Source of the DNA: Toxoplasma gondii ME49
Taxonomy: Eukaryota > Apicomplexa > Conoidasida > Eucoccidiorida > Sarcocystidae
DNA length: 64,000 nucleotides
NCBI RefSeq assembly: GCF_000006565.2
Contig: NC_031472.1
Coordinates: forward strand, 1,145,227-1,209,226
Direction: 5' to 3'
In this document: positions 12,101 through 22,458 of the stretch, in pieces
Layout: each line of letters begins with the position of its first letter
How positions within the stretch are numbered: position 1 is the stretch's first letter
Notes under the pieces: model-generated
The model's database searches: none
Seen by the model: the letters and a program-made list of their open reading frames with translations, nothing else
Told to the model about the DNA's origin: nothing
Position numbers and translations under genes: made by a program

Positions 12101-12538
12101 CGCTTCGTCTTTACTCGTGCTTGCCGAGAAATCGTTACGTTCGGCGGTCTGGTTGCCGTCCGTCTCGCATAACTCTTGTTTCCGTCTCCCTGTTTTTCCT
12201 AGCCACCCCCAGCTCTTATATCTCCCGACAACGCTATTTCAGATGCAAGATCCAGTTGCTACGTGTATTTGACACTAACGTACCCCCCTTCCAACTCAGT
12301 TATCTTTTCCCCTTCTGTCGCAGGGGAAGCGCAGTGAATCCCGTGTCTCTTGAGAGCGACAGTGCCCGAAGGTCGAGTTAATTTCGATTTCGTGTTGCGC
12401 TTGGCTGCTGGCTGTGCGATGATTTAACGGCGGTGGCAGCTGCGGGATTTCTTTTCCGTGGAAGTGTCAGCACATTGAACGGCTGACCCGCTGCTTTGGT
12501 GTTTCGACTCGTGGAAATCAGGCAATTCTTCAGCTATC
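9146..12538. other. Non-coding stretch, 3.4 kb
   Basis: This stretch holds the eL41 3' region and the upstream region of the small gene at 12539. Pyrimidine-rich sequence before 12539 (about 11860-12310) resembles a long 5' leader or promoter. Scattered open frames (9812-10252 minus, 11651-12010 minus, 11979-12272 plus) have no coherent features. I see no supported gene. Confidence 0.45.
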
Positions 12539-13610
12539 ATGAGCGACGCTGGAGCAGAGGCAGTGCCGCCAGGAGGGCCGCAACCCTCCATGTGTCAGGA
12601 TGCTGTCGAGCGCATGCTCGATGGATTGGCTGTAAGTTGGAATACGCTGGAACCTCCCCAGACATTCTCCAGACTTCTGTTCTGCTGGAACGCATATTCG
12701 CGGGGACGGCAGTTGGCCTCGTACGGTAAAAAAGGGAAGGGACTGTTTTTTCGCATCGTGCTGATACCCATACCCGGCCACAAGGAGTTTTCTATGCTAC
12801 ATGGGGACGCCGATGAGGATAATAAAGTCGTAAAGTTCAGCGTCGAGGTTTTATGTAGGGATTCGCGAGATCGGTACAAAAGCACAGCCAAGTAATTTCC
12901 AAACTTTGCATACCCCTACGACGCGCTGTTTATTTGACTTTCATACGTGCGTCTAGTCGACAACTTTGTGGACACAGAGTTGTGCGCTTGCCGTAGGTCC
13001 AACTGAAGCTTCTGAATCTTCTGGGGACTGAGGAGCGAAGCGTGCGTTCAGCTGTCCTATCGCGACACAACTGCCCCTGACGCTCTGCGTTTTTGCCCGA
13101 AGAACATTATCTACACGAGTGCCATGTAGTGTCGGTTACCGTCAAAATATGCCACAGCATGGGAGCACTGCACGTGTCACGTCTGCGAATTCCGAGTCAT
13201 TTCCGAGTTGTTTTCGTTGTCACACGTAGCAGCCGCGACTCCTGCAAGACGATCACTTCGCTCTTTTTATTTGACTCAAACCAAACCTAGAGAACAATGC
13301 GATGTGCAGTGAAGCCTGTCTCTTGCGTTTCCGTTCAAAAATCTCAACTGGCTCTTGTCTCGGCGCCTGTTTCTTCCAGGTGGTGGGGCGGGTTTTCCGC
13401 GGAGCGTACACGACCGGCGCGAGTTGCGTGCGCCAAGTCTCCTACTCCGTCAAGGAGACGGTTCTGCAAAACTGGGACCGCTGCACAGGCAAGTGGGACA
13501 CAGAGGCAAGCAGACCACCCAAAGTTCGGGAGGGCGTCGTTTATTTCAGCGGCGGAGAAGAGTCGGATGGCGGCGCCACAACGAGCCGCTCGACTGAAAG
13601 CAGCGCGTGA
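12539..13610 (+). CDS. Small two-exon protein of unknown function (107 residues)
   Basis: Exon 1 (12539-12631) encodes 31 residues starting MSDAGAEAVPPGG and ends at a perfect GTAAGT donor. Exon 2 (13380-13610) follows a strong acceptor (CTGTTTCTTCCAG) in the same phase 0. The product has a helical-looking core (residues ~18-60, AVERMLDGLA joined to VVGRVFRGAYTTG). A conserved-looking Trp/Cys patch follows (LQNWDRCTGKWDT), then an acidic, Ser-rich tail (FSGGEESDGG). There is no clear signal peptide or membrane helix. Read without splicing, both exons run into unrelated sequence, so the intron matters. I do not recognise the family. The compact size would fit a subunit of a larger complex, but that is inference. 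Confidence 0.65.
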
Positions 13611-14699
13611 CTGCAGTTCGGTGACAAGCAGTTCCACCGTGAAAGAGGGACGAGTCAAACAAGCCACCAAAGGCAGCAGCAGGTTTCATCGAGCCTCCAG
13701 AAGACCCGCTGTAGGCTGTGTATACTTGGCTTCAAGGCGAAGCCAATATTTCCGAGTATACATCGAGCTGTGTACAAGAGTGTGTGCGTACACAGGTGGG
13801 TGGATAGGAACACACTGGAGTATGCAGCTATGTTTAACCAACGACGCCGGGACACCCGAGGCTCGAAAACGAGCAGTGAGAGCATCCAGCGGTCGATTTT
13901 CTGTTCGTGTCAAGAGCTACACCAGGAAGCGATGGTTTGTGAATGCCAAAGATTGTCAGTCATTGTTGATATCGCCCTTGTGAATCCGCTTCTGGGTGTG
14001 GGGCGTTTTTTCCGTCCGTACAGTGACGGAGCGGCGGTGAGTTTCAAAGGCAACACTATACGCTGTTCATGCGGTGTCTGTCCTGTAGAGCAGCAGTTTG
14101 GCCTCCAGGGGAAACGTGAACTTAAAGAAGTTGCTTGCAGATGAACGGGAAAGCAACACATCTCGCGTCGATACGGCTGCTCACATCTGCTGTGTAGAGA
14201 GGGAAGTGTCAAATTACGTTGGCATTCTGCCTGCTGTTCGGCCAGAGAGCAGCGAACATATATGTGCGCTTTCTGTGCAGAGTCTCTGCACCATTTGCAT
14301 GCGCATAGGTGAAGTGAGACAATCGATTCATGTGCTCACAATCCATGCGACACTTTTGTTTAGAGGGAAATATGCCAAAATGAGCTTCCAGGGTTTTTTT
14401 GCCACCTTGGCGGATTGAAACGAACCCATGAGAAACCCTTTTTTGCCTATAGGGTATTTTTTAATCCCGGGGCAAATGCGTGTTACCGACAGGTCTTGCG
14501 GTTCTACATACACAAGGTCTTTTAGACACGCCTCATTCCCTGTTCATGTCACAAGTGCGGTAATCTGTAGGTACCTCACAACTAGGTCGTCAGGAGAGAA
14601 TGAAATAATGACGGAGCCTATATGAAGGCGTCTCTTCTCCATTTCATCTTAGAAACTCATGCCTTATCGAGGCCAGATGGGACACCTGTGACGCCGACT
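13611..14699. other. 3' regions of two converging genes
   Basis: This stretch lies between the stop of the small plus-strand gene and the last exon I can place in the minus-strand RAP gene. One or more further RAP-gene exons probably fall here, because the RAP domain is incomplete at 14730. An exon after the acceptor CTCTCTACACAG near 14200 is one weak candidate. Confidence 0.4.
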
Positions 14700-17600
14700 A
14701 GCCTTCGCGAGTTTATACGGGTTCCGTACCTCCAGAGGACCATTAATTTCGATGCCCCTGAATAAACCGACAGTCTGTCAGGGGCGTTTTCTGCTGGGCA
14801 CGACTGGATCCGCAAGGGTCACCTGCGGGCAATGGATATTTCAACGCGGTACTCACCAAGCCACTTTTCACCGCTCACGCCGTCAGACTAAGAAGCTGAC
14901 GCCTCACAAACGAGATGCTAGAAGACATTCTGCGGGAGGATAACATTGTTGGTAAACCTGTTGCTGGGGGACGATTCGCAGCATCCTACTCAACACGAGT
15001 CTGAAGTCCGAAGGTAGTGGAGGACTCTTCGCTAGGCACACACCGCGGCGTCCTGACCTTTTTCTATGTAGTGACAAACGCGTAGACCTGAATCGATGTC
15101 GGTCTGTGCAGTAGACGAGATTTGTACTATCAGCATGAGTAGCTCTGCCACGGCAACGTAGTAGAAGACCACTGGATCAAGCCCGGCTTAGGACGCTTAC
15201 ATGCTTTTTTTCTCAGTATCAATACTATTCGGTGCATCGGCATATTTGCAGATCATAGATGTACATTTCTGAGAAGCCCATTTGACTGTCGATGCTAAGG
15301 ACAGGCTTGGTCCCACCTGTCGACGAATTCCTCCAGGTGGTGTGACTTCTGTTTCAGCGTACCCCAAAAAACTGCATTCTTACCCGGCGAGGTCTGTTCT
15401 TCCACGGCTTGGTGCGTGGCCGGTGGAGACTTTCGTCCGCTGCACGCATCATGTCAAGACACCAAAAACACGAACTGGAGCAAGGTTGGTCCTGTTCAGG
15501 GGCAAATCAACGATATCACACACCCGCAAGCCAACATCATCTCTCTGTATTTGTATATAGATATGGATACATGTTGCTGCATGCCTAGCTGTGACGAGCC
15601 AGTTGAATATATTCACGTAGGTTCGTGTGCGAGAGAGAAAAGCTGCTCTGCACGTTGAGCTGAGTGAGAATCGTGAAAGGCAGTTTCTGGTGTGTATTCT
15701 GGGATCTCAGACAAACAACCGCGCAACCGTATACATCTGTGTTGGCTTATCGCGCTACCCATGTCGGATGGACAAGTGGCAGAACACGTTTATCCTAAGA
15801 GTGCACCTGCGAATTTTTTGTTTTCCATAAAGTCTATTTGGACTAGGAGACTACACACACACACACGCCGTCGATGGGGCATACGTCCTAGTTCGTGAAG
15901 CTGCCGCAGAAGTTCGTCGACAGCGCCAAGAAGGCGTCTATCCCTGACACAAGAAAACAGTGAAATAGTCACAGAATGTTGAAGACAAGTACACCACCTA
16001 CTACATCAGTTAAACAAATTCGTTTCACGCTCCCGGCAATAATCTGGAGTCCTGGCTCCACAAGAGTAGCCAAGACATCGTTGTTCTCATTTAGGTTTCC
16101 ATTTTGATTTCCTCCATCTGACGAACCGTGTGCCACCAAGTGTGGTTCGCGTGGAAAAATAATTTATCACCATGAGGAAGAAAAACTCTTTTGCTCTTCT
16201 ATCTGTCTCTGGCAGAACCCTAGGGGAGCCTAACACCCTTACGAGATTTTCCACTGTTCATCTCCGTAACTTGTTTTCCGTCGCAGGTACACTTTCTTCT
16301 CGACTCGTCTCTCCTGCTCCGGGTGCGGATACAGCTAGTTTCTTGTGTTCTCGTTTCCCGCGGCCCGCCCTCTGTCGGTTCTTACCAGAATTCAAGAGCC
16401 TCGAAGACATGCTTCACCACCTTCAACTCTTCATATTCCAGTTCGTCAACCGCTTCCTAAAGTTGTAACACGCGCGTGACGTCGGAGAAAGCAAATATCA
16501 GTAGGTATGTATGAACACCTATTTCGACCAGATCATTTATCGCCACATCGGTCTGTATGTCACTCGACATCTACATCTATCTACACATGAGTATACGAGC
16601 ACACAACTGCGTTTCTCGGTCTCTGCATATCTGCGTATACGTACCCACCACTACAAGGCTCCCTGCATCGCCATCTACGGCTAGACGTGTAAAAGAAAGC
16701 CGCTTGCAAGAAGATGCTTCACGGGAAATATGATAGACGTTTACACTCCCTTTTTTACCGGCAAATAAACTCTATCTACGTGAAGAGACTAACCGAAAGT
16801 TGACGAGAAAATGCGGCGAAGAGAGGCACGTCTCGCACTCGGAGACGAGCGTAGGACCAAGCTAGACGGACAAGATACCTTGGCGGAAAAGCTTCAGACT
16901 CTTCTGACGTGAGCGCGCTACGAACTGGAAACAGAAATGCAAAAACGTGTACCAACATGCAAAGTGCTTGGTCTCAAACTTTAACGGTGAAAAGCAGCTG
17001 AGTGGTAAGAGAACAACACGACTGTCTAGTGATATATATGTACATATATGGAGAGGTAGCACCACGTGAGGCTGTAGACACATATGCGAAGATGTATATA
17101 TATATATATATATAGACATATGCATCTATTGATCGACAGAGAGGACATTTCCCAGATACGATTGTGGGTGCGTATGCATACAATCACGCAACCGGGGAAA
17201 ATGCACTTTTCCGAAGATAATCCAACGCCTTCAAGGAAAGCATCTTTTTACATGCGCGTCGAATGATATGTGATGACCGGGCGAGCACCCTTCAGTCGGA
17301 TTCGTCGAGGTTCGAACAAGCCGTCCCCCTACTGTGACGCGCTACGCATGCAGGGGCGCTAGGTGGCAGAGGACCACCTCAAAATTCTTCGATCAGACAC
17401 GTTTGCTCCCCAGCGTACCACGAAAGACGGGAAAGGAAAAACATAGCAAGGAACAGTGTTTCGCCGGTCCCAAGCCCAAACTGTAACGGATTTTTCTTGC
17501 ACCTGTTGCCGTAGGACCAGGTTATCCCTAAGACACCATTCCTTCTAGTGACGAGAGCACCATCTCAGCAAGTTGGGAAGCTTGAAACAGGAAACTTGCG

Positions 17601-19744
17601 CACTTTTCGGGGCGAGAGCTTGGAAGACCTGCTGCGACAGCCGGCAGCGGAAGTCAAGTTTCGCAAGGCCAAAAGTGACTCGGTACACCATTAGATTGGA
17701 CAGGCTGTCGAGAAGCAAAGGGCCCTCGACTCCGTCGTCGCTTTTGGCTTCGCTCTGTACCCCCTGTCTTCCTTTACCCAAGATGCCGTTTCGCGTGTCC
17801 GCCTGGACCCACAGCAGCTGTTCTCCCTTCTTCTTCTCGGCTGGCGCCTCCAACGGCACTTGCCGCAGCAGGTCCGCGGACAGCAGCCCCCCGTCGCGGC
17901 CTGTAGAACTCGAGGGCTCTGTCTCCCCTCGCTTTGTCTGTTTGCCTGATTGTATCAGGCTTTGTGTCCCTCGGTGCAGCAAGGCAAGCCCGGCCTGTGG
18001 GGAGTCGGCATAAAGCGCCAAATCAGGAGTGCGATCAGAAGGGCCAGAAGACGCGTTTCGAGCGTCGGAGACTCCACCAGCGTCAGTTGTGGACCAGCTC
18101 GCCGTGGGCCGTTTCGCCTTTCTTCTCAACTCTAAGTCGCCGCCATTTTCATCTCCCACCCTCGCTGCCGCTTCGCCACGAGGTTCCAGCAGACGCTCGA
18201 CAAGCCGCCGGACAAGATGGCCATTCTTTTCTCGCCAGTCCGGAGGCTGCAGGGTGGCAAACGCCCAAAGGCACTCCGCGACGTCGAAGGCCGACAGACA
18301 CGGAAGATGTGGCTCCAAGTACGGGGTCTAAGAAAGGCCACACAAACGTTTAATAAAGTCCAAATATAAAAGTGGGGGTACACAGGACAATCCTTCGTGT
18401 ATGCACCAGCATCCGCACCCGTCTGTCTACCTCGGTGTCTCTACGTCTCTCTACCCAACCAACCTATAACTATATTTATATACATAAATATGATACAATC
18501 CATTTGCTTAATACGTCTCTCTGTTAGATCTCGTATTTACCTTTCTAGATACATATCAATTAAAAACGGATGATGACGATACAAAACCATCACCGAGAGC
18601 CGAAGATGGAAAGGCTGCACGTTCGCAGCTCGCACGGGGGAGATTCGGCAAATCTGGTTGTGATTGCGTGCACGCATGGGTACACATGGGTACCTCGCCA
18701 CCCGGATAAACTGCGATCTCTGCATGCGCATGCGGGGCGGCGACCCAGATGTCTATTTGCCTCGGGTCTCACCATGCGTTGGAAGGCGAGTGGGGCCTTG
18801 AGGTCGGCGAGTTTTAGCAGGACCGCCCGAACGAATTTGCCTCGTTCTGCTCCCGTTTTCCCCCTTCGACGTTCATCTTTAAATGCGAGAGAGGATGTCT
18901 TGCTTCGCGCCTCCGAGGTTGCTTCGCGACTAGGTCTCTTCGTTTCGCACCCTTGCAGAGAGGCGTAGAGACACCGCTCGAGATGCTGCCTCTCTCTGGC
19001 CTCGCGGTCCTCCGTTTGCTCGCGCTCCGCCGTGGCGTTCAGCCGCGAAAGGGCGTTCTCCAGCGCGTCACAGAAAAAGATGAAGTCCGGGCCACTTCGT
19101 TTCACATGTTGGACGCGGAGGAGAGCATTCAGAAAGGCTAGACAGTCCTCAGGCAGAAGCATCACCGTAGAGGGACAAACCGCCGGCGAACACGAGCGTC
19201 CTGGAGACGCATTCGGCGCAGGAGGAGACGCGGATGCACGGAGAAGCTGCAGAACTTGGTCAGAAGTGTCGCATGCTGCAAGGGTGTCCGCAAACAGAGA
19301 CCGGGAGCGAGAGACAGCTCGTGGCAGGCGCCGCGAGGAGCTCTCGTCAGACGCAGAAGAGAAAGAAGCTGAGAGCGGACAGAGACGAGGGCGGCGAGAC
19401 AGAAGCAAACAACACGGTGAAGGAGGGAGAGGAGGAGGAAGAATAGAACAGGAGAGCCACCGAGAAGGTAGGACTAGCAGAGGAAGAGTGGCAGAAGCCG
19501 CCGGTGAAGACCAAGGCGGCTTCACGAGTTCGGAGACAGCGAGGAGACGACGCAGACAGGACGCGCGAGGAGCGACATCCAGTTGAGACAAAACATGAGC
19601 AGAGATTGAAGGATTTCCCCACTCCTCTCTCCGACAGACCAGAGAGGCCCCCACATGCGAGACCGAGAACGTGCTTTTTGAACAAGACAAGAGCGCAAAA
19701 CCCTCCGGGTTTCGCCACGCGCGACAGCCAGCCATTCTGAGCAT
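14700..19744 (-). CDS. RAP-domain (HPR/FASTK-like) protein, at least eight exons
   Basis: RAP proteins bind RNA in mitochondria or plastids and have expanded in apicomplexans. Supported exons are 19744-18773, 18327 to about 17555, 16924-16794, 16456-16386, 15943-15885, 15439-15384, 14887-14823 and 14757-14730. All joins from exon 3 onward agree in phase, as does exon 1 to 2. The N-terminus is Arg/Ser-rich and resembles an organelle-targeting leader. Helical repeats of the FASTK/heptatricopeptide type follow (FDVAECLWAFATL in exon 2, RYLVRLAWSYARL in exon 3, and VFEALEFW across exons 4 and 5). The last two exons read GEYRVEISIARR then GIEINGPLE, matching the start of a RAP domain. The exon 2 end and the 3' end are unresolved; a small exon may be missing between exons 2 and 3. 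The interval end at 14700 is approximate. Confidence 0.75.
17095..17114. repeat. Short (TA)n tract in the RAP gene
   Basis: Alternating TA of about 20 bases between RAP exons 2 and 3, flanked by other ATAT-rich sequence at 17033-17050. It is intronic in my model. Confidence 0.85.
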
Positions 19745-21102
19745 ACCGGGATCTGCCTAGCCCCCCGTGGAGAGCTTTTTGGAAGCCCCTAGTTGGGGAG
19801 AGAGTGGGAAGGCGTTTCTTTTCGGCGACTTTTACTGAACATTTTTTAATGAGGACTTTTAAAGACAATGAACCGAGCAGTGCCGGGTCACGAACAGAGT
19901 GCTGCGCAAAAGACATTACCTGATCTCCCGAAGTAGAGAATTCCAACTAGCACATGCGCCACGCGTGGACTCACATTTGAGGAGAAAGAACGCAAAACAC
20001 AGCCATCAAAAACGGTCTCGGTGCTCGACGTCTAACTCGGGAACTTAATTGACACGCAAGCCCAAAGGCTTCCGCTCTTGAGAAGGGCAGCGGCTATTCC
20101 CCCCTCGTGGTCTCCCTTGTACGGTGTTGGAAAATCTGCGGAGAACTACAGGGGAGATTCGATGAGTAGTTGGCTCGGCTTCTGTGAAAAAACACTGGGG
20201 ACAAACAGCAAGCCGCCTGCGTCTCGAGTCATCGACGAGGAGCATGCAGCATCCAAAAGAACCGTGAGCACGAGACATTTGCTTAAGGAGAGCTTAAAAA
20301 GAAAGAAGAGCAGAATGTGGCGCGAAAGATAAAAGGTTTTGGCGGTAAAAGTATTGTTAAATTCAAGGACGAGAAGCGAGAAAGAGGTGGAACATGTAAG
20401 TGACCGCGACTGCTTCGTCAAAAGGAAAGACTGTGCTGTGCAGCATGCACTGTTTCTGCATGTAGTGGAAGAAAACGACATGCGCTTAGGTTAACGTAAA
20501 AACATTGACAGGACGATTGAGAAGATGATTTATAAAATCGGGACTATGATGTGAGAGAAGGAAGTTTGTTTCTCATTCCTTTTGCCAAGACAGCGTACTC
20601 AATCCGCTCTTGATCCAGTGAAGGACGACGTTTTATCTCGTGTGGAGGGAGAAGGGAAATTGTTTCTCAACGGACAAACAGTTTTTTCACTAATTACATT
20701 TCCGCACTTCTTCTTTCTTTTCCTTTCTACCGTGTCGTCTGTCTGTCATGTGAGTACGCCTCCTTCACTTACACGGAAGCAGATCGGCGGACGGCAGGAA
20801 ACTCAAACCAACCAAATTCACGATTTCTGCACCAACGCAGACGAGCAACACACTTGAATATAAAAACTCGGACAATTTCTTCTCCCACGTTTCTTCCTCC
20901 GGGGCATACAACGATCTTCGGGGTAAAGTAATATTTAAGAGTAAAAAGGGGAGGCCTCAATGACTACATGTACCTAAAGGCTATCGACCTCCCAAACACT
21001 GAATACAGTTTCCTGTTGGTCAGCAGATCTGTTTTTGCCATTCTATGTCAGCAGTACGCCCTCTGTGCACTACAGTGGTTGCCGTTTGCTCCTTCGAATA
21101 AA
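19745..21102. other. Divergent intergenic region
   Basis: This separates the start of the minus-strand RAP gene (19744) from a small plus-strand gene at 21103 and probably carries both promoters. No open frame here has coherent features. Confidence 0.45.
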
Positions 21103-22074
21103 ATGGAAGAGGTCTCCGAGGCAGCGCTACGCAAGAAAAAGGGAAAGGCAGAGGCACCCGGAGTGGAGCTGCAGAAAAAGGCGAGCAGCTCTAGAGAAAA
21201 GGTGGAGCGGAAACAAGCAAGAATGAAAGAAACGGAAATACAGGTTGAGGGATAAATACCGCCAGACCATAAAAGGAAACGAATCAAGAAGTAAGTTGTC
21301 ACCGTACGACAGGCGGATATGTGCTGCGCTGCCTAGTGACTGCAGCGGGATCCAGAGAAGCAACCTTTTTTGTACATGTACTTAGAAGGAATCAAATGAG
21401 GGACGGCGAGGAAGGAGGACAACCACGTTCTTTGTTATTGCTGTACACCTCCGCACACCACTGGACTGCTAAAGACAACGTACGGAGTTGAATTTCAGAC
21501 CCCTACGACATCAAGATTACTGCGCATCGGCTGTTATATGCATAATAGGCGGAGTACTATCGCTCGCATCAACGGAGTCAGAAAACAATTGCTCAGATGT
21601 ATGATCAGTACCGTCGTTCTGAGAGTACACTTTTCTGGGCCGGGATCATTCATACGCTTTTTCAGGGGTGTATATACTACGAAGTCGAGTATTGGCTTAG
21701 ATCTTGACGGTCTTCGTTTACCGGATCCAAGTGATAATTGCACTTTTCATGACAACAACGTCAACTGCATTTCGTATGATCGTATCCAGCGTGTATGTGC
21801 AGAAGCCACATTTGTATAGCAGCTGTACAAATATCCGGTTAGCTATTTTAGACGTTGTCACGACTTTTGTAGAACGTGAATGTCCTTTTTCTATCGTTTA
21901 TAGGCGGATGTTTCAACCTTCGAGGAGTGGGAGGCAGCAGTGCATCGCTCGTTGACACGCCTCTTCACGAGGTCACCAGTCCACCTCAGGGCCGCCAACC
22001 TGCTCTCTGCTTTGGCTGGTCAGGAGAACATTTCTTCCGTTTCTGATAAACTTGTTCACGTGACACACCACTGA
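21103..22074 (+). CDS. Candidate small two-exon protein (103 residues)
   Basis: Exon 1 (21103-21243) begins at an ATG in favourable context (AATAAAATGG). It encodes 47 residues rich in Lys, Glu and Ala (EEVSEAALRKKKGKAEA). The frame meets CAG before GTTGAG, a weak but usable donor. Exon 2 (21904-22074) follows a pyrimidine-rich acceptor (CTATCGTTTATAG) in matching phase 0. It encodes 56 residues with a compact amphipathic helix (VSTFEEWEAAVHRSLTRLF, then HLRAANLLSALAG) and ends in TGA. Exon 2 has no ATG at its head, so open-frame searches miss it. The family is not recognised. The donor is the weakest element, and a middle exon within 21244-21903 is possible. Confidence 0.45.
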
Positions 22075-22458
22075 TCCTCGATACCATTTGTCCTGTTACA
22101 TTTTCCCTCTTGTTCCTACCCTTTTCGTTCGAGCTCTCCTTTTCGGGACGGGAAGGAAATGCACAGTGACAAACCCCCTGAACGGACGCATGTGGTTTAT
22201 TATTTATGTATATACAGGTGTGTTGTCTTTGAAGGCATATACCTACGGCTTTGTATGTAAGCATGCATTACTTTCGAAAACTCTGCACAACGACAATGCG
22301 GCCAGTAGACGGGCAACTGTTCTACCCCACGCATCACGAACACCCCTTTATTACCCGGCACATTCTATATCCCTACGTATGTCGATATTTCTTGTGTGCA
22401 TGCGATTAGTTCTCAGTGCATAGCCATGTCCCATGCGCCGGAATTTCGAAACAGAACT
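22075..22458. other. Convergent spacer
   Basis: This short stretch lies between the stop of the plus-strand candidate gene and the stop of the long minus-strand coiled-coil/membrane gene. It is likely 3'UTR sequence; nothing else was seen. Confidence 0.4.

Noticed and set aside
14857..14887. 31-base exon ending at the strong GTGAGT donor at 14856
   Set aside because: Using that donor gives the wrong phase for the next RAP exon. Reading on to the GTGACC donor at 14822 keeps phase and yields the RAP-like segment GEYRVEISIA.
17573..18013. Plus-strand frame of 146 codons
   Set aside because: It is antisense to RAP gene exon 2, which has clear repeat motifs and phase-consistent splicing.
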